From Natrialba hulunbeirensis JCM 10989 (GTDB lineage: Archaea > Halobacteriota > Halobacteria > Halobacteriales > Natrialbaceae), in contig NZ_AOIM01000013.1 of NCBI RefSeq assembly GCF_000337575.1, positions 156,425 to 220,424 on the forward strand: a stretch of DNA of 64,000 bases, given 5' to 3'. Within the stretch, counting starts at the first letter, position 1, and the number at the start of each line of letters is the position of its first letter. The notes under the pieces are model-generated. The model saw only the letters and a list, made by a program, of their open reading frames with translations, was not told the origin of the DNA and made no database searches. Below are positions 7,909-16,187 of this stretch, in pieces. Position numbers and translations under genes: made by a program.

Positions 7909-8496
7909 GTGACCGACTTCGAAACACAGGTCCGTGACGTCTTCCCCGAACTCGAGTCCATCGAGGACGAGGACCTCCGCGAGCGGGTCGTCGAGGCGTG
8001 GGCGCTCGGACTCGAGCGCGGCGGCTGGCAGGATATCTCGGATATCCCCTACGCCTGGAATATCGACGAGGTGACCAACGTCGAGCACGTCCGCGGCGTG
8101 ACGCGGATCGCGATCGACTCGGCGGCCCAGCAACGCGAGTTCCACGGTGCCGACCCCGACCTCGACACCATCGTCGCGGCGTGTCTCCTCCACGACGTGG
8201 GCAAGTGCTACGAGTATCCGCCGTTCGTCGCGGACGACCTGCTCGACGAGCCCGATCCGCGCTACGTCAGCGAGGAGATTCCCCACTCGATTTCGGGCTA
8301 CGCGCTCGCCCACGAGGTCGGCTGTCCGCTCGCGGTGCAGCGTGCAATTCCGCACTTCCTTGGCGAAGTTCCGACCAGAACGCTCGAAGCCGAACTCGTC
8401 AAGAGCGCCAACTCGGCGTCCTCGAACGCGATCACGCAGTCCGCGATGGGGATTACGCTCCAGGAGTGGGTCGGGGAGTACTCGCAAACGTCCTGA
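7909..8496 (+). CDS. HD-domain phosphohydrolase-like protein
   Basis: 195 residues with a metal-dependent HD superfamily core: a histidine at about 60 in NVEHVRGVT, the HD pair at 95-96 in CLLHDVGK, a histidine in EIPHSISGYALAHEVG and an aspartate-free C-terminal helix region. HD proteins cleave phosphomonoesters or act on other small substrates, and the sequence does not say which. It starts with GTG 7 bp after the EthD gene and is followed 88 bp later by an IclR regulator on the same strand. The EthD-HD-IclR-amidohydrolase neighbourhood suggests catabolism of an aromatic or cyclic compound, which is inference. Confidence 0.78.
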   Translation: MTDFETQVRDVFPELESIEDEDLRERVVEAWALGLERGGWQDISDIPYAWNIDEVTNVEHVRGVTRIAIDSAAQQREFHGADPDLDTIVAACLLHDVGKCYEYPPFVADDLLDEPDPRYVSEEIPHSISGYALAHEVGCPLAVQRAIPHFLGEVPTRTLEAELVKSANSASSNAITQSAMGITLQEWVGEYSQTS

Positions 8497-8584
8497 TTGC
8501 CTACCGACGGCTCACGAGCGGACAGACCACTCGTGTTCGAATAGCGGGAACACACTTTTTGCAGTTCCACGTGAGCGTGCAGCT

Positions 8585-9358
8585 ATGACAGCACACTCGG
8601 ATCACCGGCCCGTCGAAACCGTCGAGACGGCGATTGACCTGCTCGGCGTGCTCAAACAGGCCGGGCGGACAGGCATGGGCGTTACCGAGATTGCAGCCGA
8701 ACTGGGACTCGCAAAGAGCACCGCACACCGCCACCTCCAGACGCTCGTCGACCGCGGCCTGATCGTCCGTGCAGGCGACAGCTACCGACTCAGTTCCTGG
8801 TTTCTCGACTACGGGATTCACGTCCGGAACCGACACCCGCTGTACGACCTCGCCAGGCCGAAGGTGGACGAACTCGCCGCCGAAACTGACGAGAAGGTCT
8901 GGTGTGTCATCGAGGAGGACGACATCGGTGTCCACCTCTACGGCGCAACGGGGAAACACTCGGTCACGACCCACGCTCGCGTCGGTAATCGCACGCCCTT
9001 ACACCAGTTCGCCGCCGGCAAAGCGATCCTCGCGAACCTCCCCGACGGACAGACCGACCGGATTATCGACGGCCACGGACTGAGCGAGCGGACGCCGCAA
9101 ACGATTACGGATCCAGGCGAATTGCGCGGCGAACTCGAGTCCATCCGCGAACAGGGCTACGCACTCAACCGCGAGGAGTCGGTCCCAGGCGTTCACGCGG
9201 TGGGTGCACCGGTTCGAGATGAGGATGGGCGCGCCATAGGGGCCATCAGCATCGCCGGTCCCGCAAACCGGCTTCGCGGCGAGTTGCTCACGCAGGAACT
9301 GCCGGATCTCTTGCTCGGTGCGGTCAACGAGGTCGAGGTCAATCTGGCTCACGCCTGA
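8585..9358 (+). CDS. IclR-family transcriptional regulator
   Basis: 257 residues with the standard IclR plan. A winged HTH at about 12-72 contains TAIDLLGVLK, GMGVTEIAAELGLAKSTAHR and HLQTLVDRGLIVR. A C-terminal ligand-binding GAF-like domain follows with HQFAAGKAILANLP, GYALNREESVPGVHAVGAPV and GAISIAGPANRL. IclR proteins commonly control aromatic and carboxylic acid catabolism. The ATG at 8585 gives the normal family length; the open frame extends upstream but over the HD gene. Likely targets are the EthD-HD genes upstream and the convergent amidohydrolase downstream. Confidence 0.9.
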   Translation: MTAHSDHRPVETVETAIDLLGVLKQAGRTGMGVTEIAAELGLAKSTAHRHLQTLVDRGLIVRAGDSYRLSSWFLDYGIHVRNRHPLYDLARPKVDELAAETDEKVWCVIEEDDIGVHLYGATGKHSVTTHARVGNRTPLHQFAAGKAILANLPDGQTDRIIDGHGLSERTPQTITDPGELRGELESIREQGYALNREESVPGVHAVGAPVRDEDGRAIGAISIAGPANRLRGELLTQELPDLLLGAVNEVEVNLAHA

Positions 9359-9676
9359 ACGGGCCTCGTCAGGGTGTCTGCTTCGTCACTACTCGTGGCA
9401 AGATCGAGTTAGATCCCCAGTGTCCCCTATTCTGGAGGTGTGTTCGAACAGATAGAACAGTAATCTGCGCGCGAGAACCGGCGTTTAATCGCCCACGTAT
9501 TACAGGTGTACATCCGTAATATACTGCCTTGCTCTGCGTACACAACTGGAACTGTATACCGACACTGGCGGCGACTCCTGATTTCGGCACAGATCTGTTC
9601 CCATTATTCGAACAACCCAGGGTGGTAGCAGGGTGAGTGAGCCGAAAGGACTCGAGTACCCGCTCCACAACCCCGT
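9359..9676. other. Intergenic stretch between iclR and the convergent amidohydrolase
   Basis: 318 bp without a supportable gene. It is more AT-rich than its surroundings and contains a 24-bp near-palindrome at 9498-9521 (listed separately). It also has a short direct repeat, GAACAGATAGAACAG, at about 9446-9460. Both flanking genes end here, so a promoter is not required by the layout. Confidence 0.6.
9498..9521. promoter_or_regulatory. 24-bp near-perfect palindrome
   Basis: The left half is TATTACAGGTGT and the right half is ACATCCGTAATA. The reverse complement of the right half matches the left half at 10 of 12 positions, with no spacer. This is the form of a dimeric regulator's operator. 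It lies 140 bp after the iclR stop and 156 bp from the amidohydrolase stop, an odd place for an operator of either gene. Confidence 0.5.
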
Positions 9677-10579
9677 TCACTCGTCCAGTCCGAGGAAGTC
9701 GACGGCGTTCTCCCAGAGGATCTTCCGCTGGGTTTCCTCGTCGAACTCCAGTTCGGCGAACTGCTCGAGCCACGGTTCGGGTTCGAGCATCGGATAGTCG
9801 GTACCGAACATGACTTTGTCCGAGAGCAGCGTTTTGGCGTAGTGGAGCACCTGATCGTCGATGTACCGCGGCATCCAGCCCGAGAGGTCCATGTAGACGT
9901 TGCCCTTCTGCTGGCAGACGGCGAGCTGTTCTTTCTCCCAGGGGTAGGCCGGGTGGGCGATGAGAATCTGTAGATCAGGGTACTCTGCCGCGACGTCGTC
10001 AATCAACATCGGATTCCCGTACTTGATCTTTAGCCCGCGGCCGCCCGGCGAGCACGCGCCGAGCGTCGAGTTGCCGCCGTGGAAAACGACGGGGACACCG
10101 AGGTCCTCGATCGTCGCCCAGAGTTCCTCGTGTTCGGGGTCGGAGGGGTCGAACCCTTGCGCGATCTGCTGGAACTTGAACCCCGACAGATCGAGGTCCT
10201 CGACGCAACGAATCGCCTCCTCGACGCAGTCATCCTTGAGGGGGTCGACGGAGCCGAAGCCGATGAAGAAGTCGTCGTACTCGTCGCGAACGTCGGCGAC
10301 GTAGTCGTTCGGAACGGGCGGGTTGCCAGTATTCGTCTCGGCGTCCCAGCCGAGCAGGATTGCCTTCCGGACGCCGGCCTCATGGTACTCCGCGCGCATG
10401 TTCTCGTAGGTGTCCGTCTCGAGATCCGCGCCGAAGCGGTCGGCGGCGTCGCGCATCAGCTGGCCGCCGGCGTCGTGGAGAAACTCGCTGGTCGGCTGGT
10501 GGGCGTGCATGTCGATTGCGCGCGGCTCGTCGGACTCGAGTACCGTCGGCACGGTCATGTACGGGTCGACGGCACGCAT
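9677..10579 (-). CDS. Amidohydrolase-2 family metal-dependent hydrolase
   Basis: 300 residues of the ACMSD-like amidohydrolase-2 group (TIM barrel, one catalytic metal). The N-terminal HxH metal motif is in AIDMHAHQPT. The barrel strands follow in GSVDPLKDD, VPVVFHGGN and LIAHPAYPWEKEQ, and the catalytic aspartate is in FGTDYPMLEPE. Such enzymes decarboxylate or hydrolyse ring-derived acids, so a role in aromatic breakdown beside the IclR/EthD genes is plausible. A start at the internal ATG 10558 (MTVPTV) is possible, shortening it by 7 residues. Cytosolic; substrate unknown. Confidence 0.85.
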   Translation of the reverse strand: MRAVDPYMTVPTVLESDEPRAIDMHAHQPTSEFLHDAGGQLMRDAADRFGADLETDTYENMRAEYHEAGVRKAILLGWDAETNTGNPPVPNDYVADVRDEYDDFFIGFGSVDPLKDDCVEEAIRCVEDLDLSGFKFQQIAQGFDPSDPEHEELWATIEDLGVPVVFHGGNSTLGACSPGGRGLKIKYGNPMLIDDVAAEYPDLQILIAHPAYPWEKEQLAVCQQKGNVYMDLSGWMPRYIDDQVLHYAKTLLSDKVMFGTDYPMLEPEPWLEQFAELEFDEETQRKILWENAVDFLGLDE

Positions 10580-10933
10580 CTACATGTAGTTTCGGCCGAA
10601 TGTATTGCTGCACCCAGATACGATAATTCAAGAGAGATGTTTTCATAGTACTCTAGAAGCAAATACTATTGACACAGAAAGCGTGAAAGGGGTACCAGAA
10701 GAGGAAGGAGCGCAAGAGATAGCTTAGTTCGGGCTGTAAGGGGAACTACCAGATTGTGATTGCCCTATCCACAAATCGATCTACGAGAGGTTTTCGAAAT
10801 AGATTGTCTGCGGAATTGGGCCCATACACACCAGTAGTACAGTGTTCTGAGACCGTTCAAAGAATCTCCATCGACTTGGTCCACAGCAGATTTCATAACT
10901 AACCAGACATGCAATAGTATCTGTCACATATGG
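10580..10933. other. AT-richer intergenic stretch, no gene seen
   Basis: 354 bp between the amidohydrolase start and the helicase stop. Base composition is clearly more AT-rich than the rest of the window, with AATACTATTG and similar strings near 10661. It includes the promoter of the minus-strand amidohydrolase. No open frame here has recognisable motifs or a credible start. The composition could reflect an old insertion, but I see no transposase motif. Confidence 0.5.
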
Positions 10934-13900
10934 CTACGAACCGGACGAAAGTTCCCGAACCGACTCGTCGCCAATCTCGTCCAGCACGTGCTCGTGGAAC
11001 GCCTGCAACGCCGCACTCTCGTCCTCCGCGAGCACCACGTCGCTCGCCGAAAGCGTCGCCAGCCCGAACGCCCGCGGCGTCGGCGAATCGAGCAGCGTGC
11101 GCTCGACGGTGATTTCGTCGGACTCGAGTGCAGCGACGAACGACTCGAGTTCGGCGACGTTGAGTTTGTCCTCGAGAATTTCGCGGTAGGTTTCCTCGAT
11201 GACGGCGAACTCCTCTAAGTCCTGTGCGAACCCGAGGAGCATCTCGCTTGAAACCTGTTGCTCGCTGGCGGATTTCTCGTAGCCCTTGTAGCGTTTGAGG
11301 ATCATCAGCGCCCGGGTTGCGTTGATTCGGAAGTAGCGCTGGAGGAGGTCGGTGCCGTCGATGGCAGCGCGCAGGTCTTCGCGGACCCGCTCGGGCTCTA
11401 AGTCGTCGAAGATGCCTTCCACGTCGACCTTCCGGTTGAGCGGCATCGAGAGCACAAAGCCGTTGTCCGCGACCGCGACGCGGACGTTGGCCGTCGCCTC
11501 CTGGGCGCAGTAGTAGGCGAGCAGCCGCGAGAGGCCGTCGTTGAATTTGCGGCCATACGCGGAGTGGACGTAATAGTGGCGCTCGTACTCCTCGCGGTCG
11601 CGTTCGACCTCGATCGCGAGCCGGTCGGGCGTGCTCACGCTCTCCGCGCCGGCGTACCGAAGCTGGTGGTCGAACAGCCGTGCAATCGCGCGGACGCTGT
11701 CGTCGTCCAGCGGAAACTCACGGAGCCAGGCACGAACCCGGGGCGGGCCGCCCGCCTCGTAGTGGGCGAGTAGCTCTGCCTGAAAGTCGAGGATCTCACA
11801 GCCGAGGTCGTACGAGAGTGGGAGTCGCTCGGAGTACCACGACGGAACCGTCGGCCGGGCACTCGTGCGGTCGACGTAGACCTTCGAGCCACGCCGATAG
11901 CGGAACTCGAAGTGGTCTCCGCCGAGGACGAAGACGTCGCCCTTCTCCAAGGTGTCGAGGTAGTTCTCGTCGAGCTGGCCGACCCACTCGTCGCCGGCGC
12001 GAGTGGAGACGTCGCAGGTGAACGAGTCCGGAATCGTCCCGATGTTGGTCATGTAGATCACCCGCGCGAGCCGGCCGCGCTTGCCGACTAGTGGCTTGCC
12101 GACGGGAAACTCCTCGTAGTGGTGTTCGCCGTCGGGCGCGTCGTTCGTATCACGCCAGACCTTCGCGTAGACGTTCTTCTCCTCCATGCCGGCGTACTCG
12201 GCGGTCAGGTAGCGCATGAGCGACTCGAACTCGGCTTCGGAGTAGTTGCGGTACGGGTAGGCACGCCGGAGAATTGCCGTAATCTCGGACTCCGGCCGAA
12301 TCTCCGCGATCGCCATCCCGTAGACGTGCTGGGCCGCCACGTCCTGGGCGTTCTCGGGGATCGAGACGGAGTCGACGAACCCGTCTTCGGCCTTCTTCAA
12401 CATGACCGCGCACTCGAGTAGCTCGTCCCGGTCGAGGGCGATCACTCGGCCCGTCACGGTCTGGCCGACGCGGTGGCCCGCGCGGCCGACGCGCTGGAGG
12501 AGCGCGGCGACTGATTTGGGCGAGCCGACCTGCACGACGAGGTCGACGTGGGGCATGTCGATCCCTAACTCGAGGCTTGTCGAGGAGGTGACGACATCGA
12601 GGCTGCCCTCCTTCAGCCGGGCCTCGATATCCTGTCGGACGTCCTTCGAGAGGCTGCCGTGGTGACAACCCGAGTTGTCCTCGTCGTAGGCGTCGAACCG
12701 CTCGCGGAGAGTGTGGAGCACCCGCTCCGCACCGGATCTGGTGTTCGTGAAGACGAGCGTGTTCGTGTGGTCCTGGATGTGTTCGTGGAGCATCCGGTAG
12801 AACCGATCCTGGACGACCTCGCGGGAGGTGTTGATCAGATCGTCGGTGGGGCACTCGAGTTCGATGTCGAATTCGCGGGCGAAGCGGGCATCGACGATGT
12901 CGTAGTCGCGTGGTTCGCTTTCCGGTTCTGCCTCGGTGGCTGTTGTGTCGGTGCCTGCTGCGTCGTCGACGGGTTCGTCGCTAGCTGCTGCGTCGGCGGT
13001 CGACGAGCCGTTGGCCGCTGTGTCGTCGCTCGGCATGCTCGGCTCCTCGCGGCCGACCAGAAACTCCGCGACCTCCGAGAGCGGTTCGATGGTCGCCGAG
13101 CAGCCGATTCTGGTGGGTTCGTGGTCGGTCATCGCCGCGAGTCGTTCGAGGCTGACCGATAGGTGGGTGCCCCGCTTGCCCGCTGCGAGTGAGTGAATTT
13201 CGTCGACGATGACGTACTCCACCGTCCGAAGCTTCTCGCGGAACTTCGGCGAGTTCAGCAGGATGGCCAACGTCTCGGGAGTTGTGTTCAGGATGTGGGG
13301 CGTCTCCTCGAGCATCTTCTGGCGGTCACTCGAGGACGTGTCACCGTGACGGATGGCGTGTCGTATTTCGCCCATCTGCGCTCTGTCGTCCCGGTCGTCG
13401 ACGATCGATTCGATCCCCTCGAGGGGCACCTCGAGATTGCGGTGAATGTCGTTTGCGAGGGATTTGAGCGGCGAGATGTAGAGGCAGTAGACGGAGTTTT
13501 CGAGGCCACTGGTGGTGTCGCTGTTGGTGGTGGCGTCACCGGTGGTTCCACTGTTGGTGGTGGCGTCGCCAGTGGTGTCGATACCAGCGGCGGTCGTGGT
13601 GTCAGCATCAGCGGCGGTAGTGGTCTCGGTGTCAGCGTCGGCGTTGTCGGCATCAGGGACCGCCTCGCGATCGCGTCGATAGAGTTCGTTGATAATCGCT
13701 GCAAAGGACGCTAGCGTCTTTCCCGCTCCCGTCGGCGCACAGATGAGCGTGTTCGTCCCGTCGTGGATGTTCGGAATCGCCCCCCGCTGCGGTGGCGTGA
13801 AGAAACCGTCGTTCTCGGGGACGAACTCGCCGAACTCCTGAAGCCACCACTCCTGGACGGCGGGTTCGAGCAGGTCGAAGACGTCCCGGTCGTCGATCGT

Positions 13901-13969
13901 CGCGGTCTCGAGATCGAAGGGGAGGGCGTCGTCGTCGATCGGCAACTCGCGGCGCGCGGTCCCATCCAT
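10934..13969 (-). CDS. Lhr-like large superfamily 2 helicase
   Basis: 1011-residue ATP-dependent helicase of the Lhr (large helicase-related) type. The motor has motif I CAPTGAGKT at about 77-85, motif Ia YISPLKSLANDI, motif II VDEIHSL, motif III GCSATIEPL, motif IV LVFTNTRSGAE, motif V TSSTSLELGID and motif VI QRVGRAGHRVGQ. The long C-terminal region corresponds to the winged-helix and Lhr-core beta domains. Two hydrophilic inserts interrupt the motor: about 104-157, rich in Thr/Asp/Ala with the repeat TTGDATTNS, and another after VGREEPS. I chose the ATG at 13969 because upstream sequence has no family features. Likely role: DNA repair or RNA/DNA unwinding. Confidence 0.9.
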   Translation of the reverse strand: MDGTARRELPIDDDALPFDLETATIDDRDVFDLLEPAVQEWWLQEFGEFVPENDGFFTPPQRGAIPNIHDGTNTLICAPTGAGKTLASFAAIINELYRRDREAVPDADNADADTETTTAADADTTTAAGIDTTGDATTNSGTTGDATTNSDTTSGLENSVYCLYISPLKSLANDIHRNLEVPLEGIESIVDDRDDRAQMGEIRHAIRHGDTSSSDRQKMLEETPHILNTTPETLAILLNSPKFREKLRTVEYVIVDEIHSLAAGKRGTHLSVSLERLAAMTDHEPTRIGCSATIEPLSEVAEFLVGREEPSMPSDDTAANGSSTADAAASDEPVDDAAGTDTTATEAEPESEPRDYDIVDARFAREFDIELECPTDDLINTSREVVQDRFYRMLHEHIQDHTNTLVFTNTRSGAERVLHTLRERFDAYDEDNSGCHHGSLSKDVRQDIEARLKEGSLDVVTSSTSLELGIDMPHVDLVVQVGSPKSVAALLQRVGRAGHRVGQTVTGRVIALDRDELLECAVMLKKAEDGFVDSVSIPENAQDVAAQHVYGMAIAEIRPESEITAILRRAYPYRNYSEAEFESLMRYLTAEYAGMEEKNVYAKVWRDTNDAPDGEHHYEEFPVGKPLVGKRGRLARVIYMTNIGTIPDSFTCDVSTRAGDEWVGQLDENYLDTLEKGDVFVLGGDHFEFRYRRGSKVYVDRTSARPTVPSWYSERLPLSYDLGCEILDFQAELLAHYEAGGPPRVRAWLREFPLDDDSVRAIARLFDHQLRYAGAESVSTPDRLAIEVERDREEYERHYYVHSAYGRKFNDGLSRLLAYYCAQEATANVRVAVADNGFVLSMPLNRKVDVEGIFDDLEPERVREDLRAAIDGTDLLQRYFRINATRALMILKRYKGYEKSASEQQVSSEMLLGFAQDLEEFAVIEETYREILEDKLNVAELESFVAALESDEITVERTLLDSPTPRAFGLATLSASDVVLAEDESAALQAFHEHVLDEIGDESVRELSSGS

Positions 13970-14128
13970 CACCACCGTCTGGGGGACCGGCGTGTAAGAG
14001 GGTTTGCCCACCGGAGCGAAAGTGAAGCGGTGGCTGGGTCCCGATGGACGACTGGGTGGCAGCGGCCAACGACTGCAGAACCTGCAACGATCGGCAGATT
14101 CATTGGAACCGCTGGATAGAGAATCCCT

Positions 14129-14287
14129 ATGTTCGAACTTCCACTCCACGCCGGCAGCGGGCACCCAAATCTCTTCTGGATTCTCGTTCCCAGTTTCCTC
14201 ACGTTCCTCGCCGGACTCGGTCTCGGTGCGCGCTCGGAGCGCGTACTCGAGGTACTGCGACCGGACGACGCATCCTCGAGCGAGTAA
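14129..14287 (+). CDS. Small single-span membrane protein
   Basis: A 52-codon frame with ATG at 14129 and TAA at 14285. It has a polar start, MFELPLHAGSGHPN, one strongly hydrophobic segment, LFWILVPSFLTFLAGLGLG, and a charged tail, ARSERVLEVLRPDD. The shape is that of a one-helix membrane microprotein with its positively charged side after the helix. It fits exactly between the divergent helicase and the convergent methyltransferase (12 bp from its stop). Function unknown. Similar short proteins are, as far as I recall, seen in other haloarchaea, but I cannot verify that here. Confidence 0.6.
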   Translation: MFELPLHAGSGHPNLFWILVPSFLTFLAGLGLGARSERVLEVLRPDDASSSE

Positions 14288-14299
14288 GTCGGTCGCGAA

Positions 14300-14947
14300 T
14301 TATCGGTGCCGACGACGCTGCAGCGTCCCACGAACGATCGGCGTCGCCGGAAAGACGCCGCGGTCGATCCGTTCGATCTGTTCGACGGCGAACTCGTCGT
14401 GACAGACGAACCGCTCGACGGTGTCTCGAGTAAGTTGACAGCCGCCAGCGACGCACTCCCAGAGCGGATTCAGGACGTGCTGTCCAGTCCCGCGCCAGCC
14501 GTCGGCACGAACGTGCTCGAGAAACCGCAACTCGCCGCCGGGTTTGAGCACGCGCGCGACCTCCTCGAGTGCAGCGTCAGGCTTCTGGATCGTACAGAAG
14601 ACGAGACTAGCGAGCACGACGTCGAACGCATCGTCCGGGTAGGGGAGTGATTCGGCCCGGGCGTCGCGAATGTCGACCGCACACCCGGAGTTCCTCGCCT
14701 TGGCAATCGCCTGACGGCGCATATGTCGATCCGGTTCGATTGCGTGGATCTCGACCGATGGAGCCGTCTCCGCGAGGTACGGAAAGTTCGCGCCCGTCCC
14801 GGCGCCGATGTCGAGTACGCGACCCGAGAGATCCCGTGTCAGGTATCGCCGGTGTGGCTCGAACAGGAGCCGATCCGGCACGAGGAGGTCGTAGGCTGTC
14901 GCGACCAGCGGATGCGAGATTTCGTTCGTGTCGACGGGTGCGCCCAT
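14300..14947 (-). CDS. Class I SAM-dependent methyltransferase
   Basis: 215 residues with the Rossmann-type methyltransferase core: motif I VLDIGAGTGANFPYL, the acidic end of strand 2 in IHAIEPDRHM, motif II region SLPYPDDAFDVVLASLVFC and the post-motif RVLKPGGELRFLEHVR. The C-terminal part contains several cysteines and DTVERFVCHDEF. It resembles UbiE/phosphatidylethanolamine methyltransferase-like proteins, and the substrate is not determined. The ATG at 14947 gives the natural start; the longer open frame runs into a low-complexity TCGGTCGG tract. Its stop faces the small membrane protein. Confidence 0.85.
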   Translation of the reverse strand: MGAPVDTNEISHPLVATAYDLLVPDRLLFEPHRRYLTRDLSGRVLDIGAGTGANFPYLAETAPSVEIHAIEPDRHMRRQAIAKARNSGCAVDIRDARAESLPYPDDAFDVVLASLVFCTIQKPDAALEEVARVLKPGGELRFLEHVRADGWRGTGQHVLNPLWECVAGGCQLTRDTVERFVCHDEFAVEQIERIDRGVFPATPIVRGTLQRRRHR

Positions 14948-15050
14948 ATCGTGATCTACGACGCGGCGTGTGTTATCGGTTCGGCCAACGCGGCCAACGC
15001 GTCGGTCGGTTTCGGCCAACGCATCGGTCGGTCGTCGCGACACATCGTAC

Positions 15051-15827
15051 TCAGCGGATCGTCTTCGGAATGCACTCGATCACGTCAGTGGCAATCACGC
15101 CCGGTCCGTACTCAGCCGTCGCGAGTTCGCCGCTCTTGCCGAGAATCCAGGCACCGAGCTCCGCCGCCTCCTGGCGCTCCATCTCCTGACCCAGCAACGA
15201 CGCCGTGATCCCGGCCAGCGTATCGCCCGTTCCCGCGACGGTCAGTGCCGACGTGCCGGTGTCGTTCTCGAGTCGCTCACCCGCCGTCACGATTTCGTCG
15301 ACGCCACCAGTCAGCGTGATCACTGCGCCCGTCTCCTCGGAGAACGCCTCGAGTGAGCCATAGGCCTCGTAGATCGGATCGTCCTCCGACCCACTCGGTG
15401 TGAGCACGGCCGTCGAGAGATCCGACTCGAGTGCGGGTTCGATCGCGAGGGCGTCGACGACGACGGGGATGTCGGTTCGCTCGAGAACGTCGCGGATCGC
15501 GTCCGCGTCGGCGTCGACGAGGCCGGGGCCGATGACGAGTGCGTCGGCCCACTCACAGCTGTCGACCGCGTCGTCGGCTGCGTCCTGATCGAACTGATCG
15601 CCGTCGTAGGGGCTCACGAGCAGATTCGGCGACGAGCCGGCGACGGGATCGTAGAGTGGGTCCGGAACGAGCACGCGGACGTGGTCTGTGCCGGTCCGAA
15701 GCGCTGCGCGTCCGACGAGTGCGGGCTGGTTCGGATAGTCGATGCTACCGCCGACGACGGCGACGCGGCCGTTGTCGGTGTCGCTCGTCTCTGAAATATT
15801 CGAGAGCGTTCGTTGTAGGCGACCCAT
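15051..15827 (-). CDS. nnrD: ADP-dependent NAD(P)H-hydrate dehydratase (NnrD-type)
   Basis: 258 residues of the ribokinase-like YjeF C-terminal domain family, which repairs damaged NAD(P)HX using ATP or ADP. Family marks are VAVVGGSIDYPNQPALVGRA near the N-terminus, LVIGPGL, VVVDALAIEP, LTPSGSE and the phosphate-binding GTGDTLAGITASLLGQ with the catalytic aspartate. It lacks the N-terminal epimerase domain that is often fused in archaea, so epimerase activity must come from elsewhere. A monocistronic gene between the methyltransferase and a rubrerythrin-like protein. Confidence 0.88.
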   Translation of the reverse strand: MGRLQRTLSNISETSDTDNGRVAVVGGSIDYPNQPALVGRAALRTGTDHVRVLVPDPLYDPVAGSSPNLLVSPYDGDQFDQDAADDAVDSCEWADALVIGPGLVDADADAIRDVLERTDIPVVVDALAIEPALESDLSTAVLTPSGSEDDPIYEAYGSLEAFSEETGAVITLTGGVDEIVTAGERLENDTGTSALTVAGTGDTLAGITASLLGQEMERQEAAELGAWILGKSGELATAEYGPGVIATDVIECIPKTIR

Positions 15828-15941
15828 ACGAGCGGTAGGGCAGCCTCGCGGGAGTGGATTCGGCAGGCGTGTTCCGGTTTGGAAGCGGCCGCTCTCGACG
15901 TGAATAGAAGTGATCGGTGCGAGACGCCAGCCAGGAACTCG

Positions 15942-16082
15942 TTACTCGATGGGGGTTCCGCGATTTCGCATGTCTGCGCCACAGTCGGGACAGGAGCCGG
16001 GCGCAATCGCTGTTACGACGGTTCCGCAGGCGAAACACTCGTATACCGATTCCTCGCTTGGGTCGAGTTTGACGTCTTTCAT
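15942..16082 (-). CDS. Small rubrerythrin-like zinc-ribbon protein
   Basis: A 46-residue protein with ATG at 16082 and stop at 15942. It has two metal-binding pairs, YECFACGTVV and GSCPDCGADMRN, that is CxxC...CxxC, the rubredoxin/zinc-ribbon knuckle found at the end of rubrerythrins. Haloarchaea carry such stand-alone rubrerythrin-like peptides with the closing motif RNRxTPIE, seen here as RNRGTPIE. It may bind zinc or iron. No partner is evident from the neighbours. Two ATATTAGG repeats lie 40-57 bp upstream. Confidence 0.78.
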   Translation of the reverse strand: MKDVKLDPSEESVYECFACGTVVTAIAPGSCPDCGADMRNRGTPIE

Positions 16083-16122
16083 CGTGGTGGACACCGTGAC
16101 GCACCGGCCGTCACATTCAGGA

Positions 16123-16139
16123 ATATTAGGGATATTAGG
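16123..16139. repeat. Tandem ATATTAGG repeat upstream of the rubrerythrin-like gene
   Basis: ATATTAGG occurs at 16123-16130 and again at 16132-16139, a 9-bp period, about 40-57 bp before the start codon of the minus-strand gene at 16082. It overlaps the only TATA-like stretch in this gap, so it could be part of the promoter or a regulator site. Confidence 0.4.
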
Positions 16140-16187
16140 TTGAATCTGTCCGTTGAGTATCTAGCGTCACCAAAATAGCAGGGTTCA

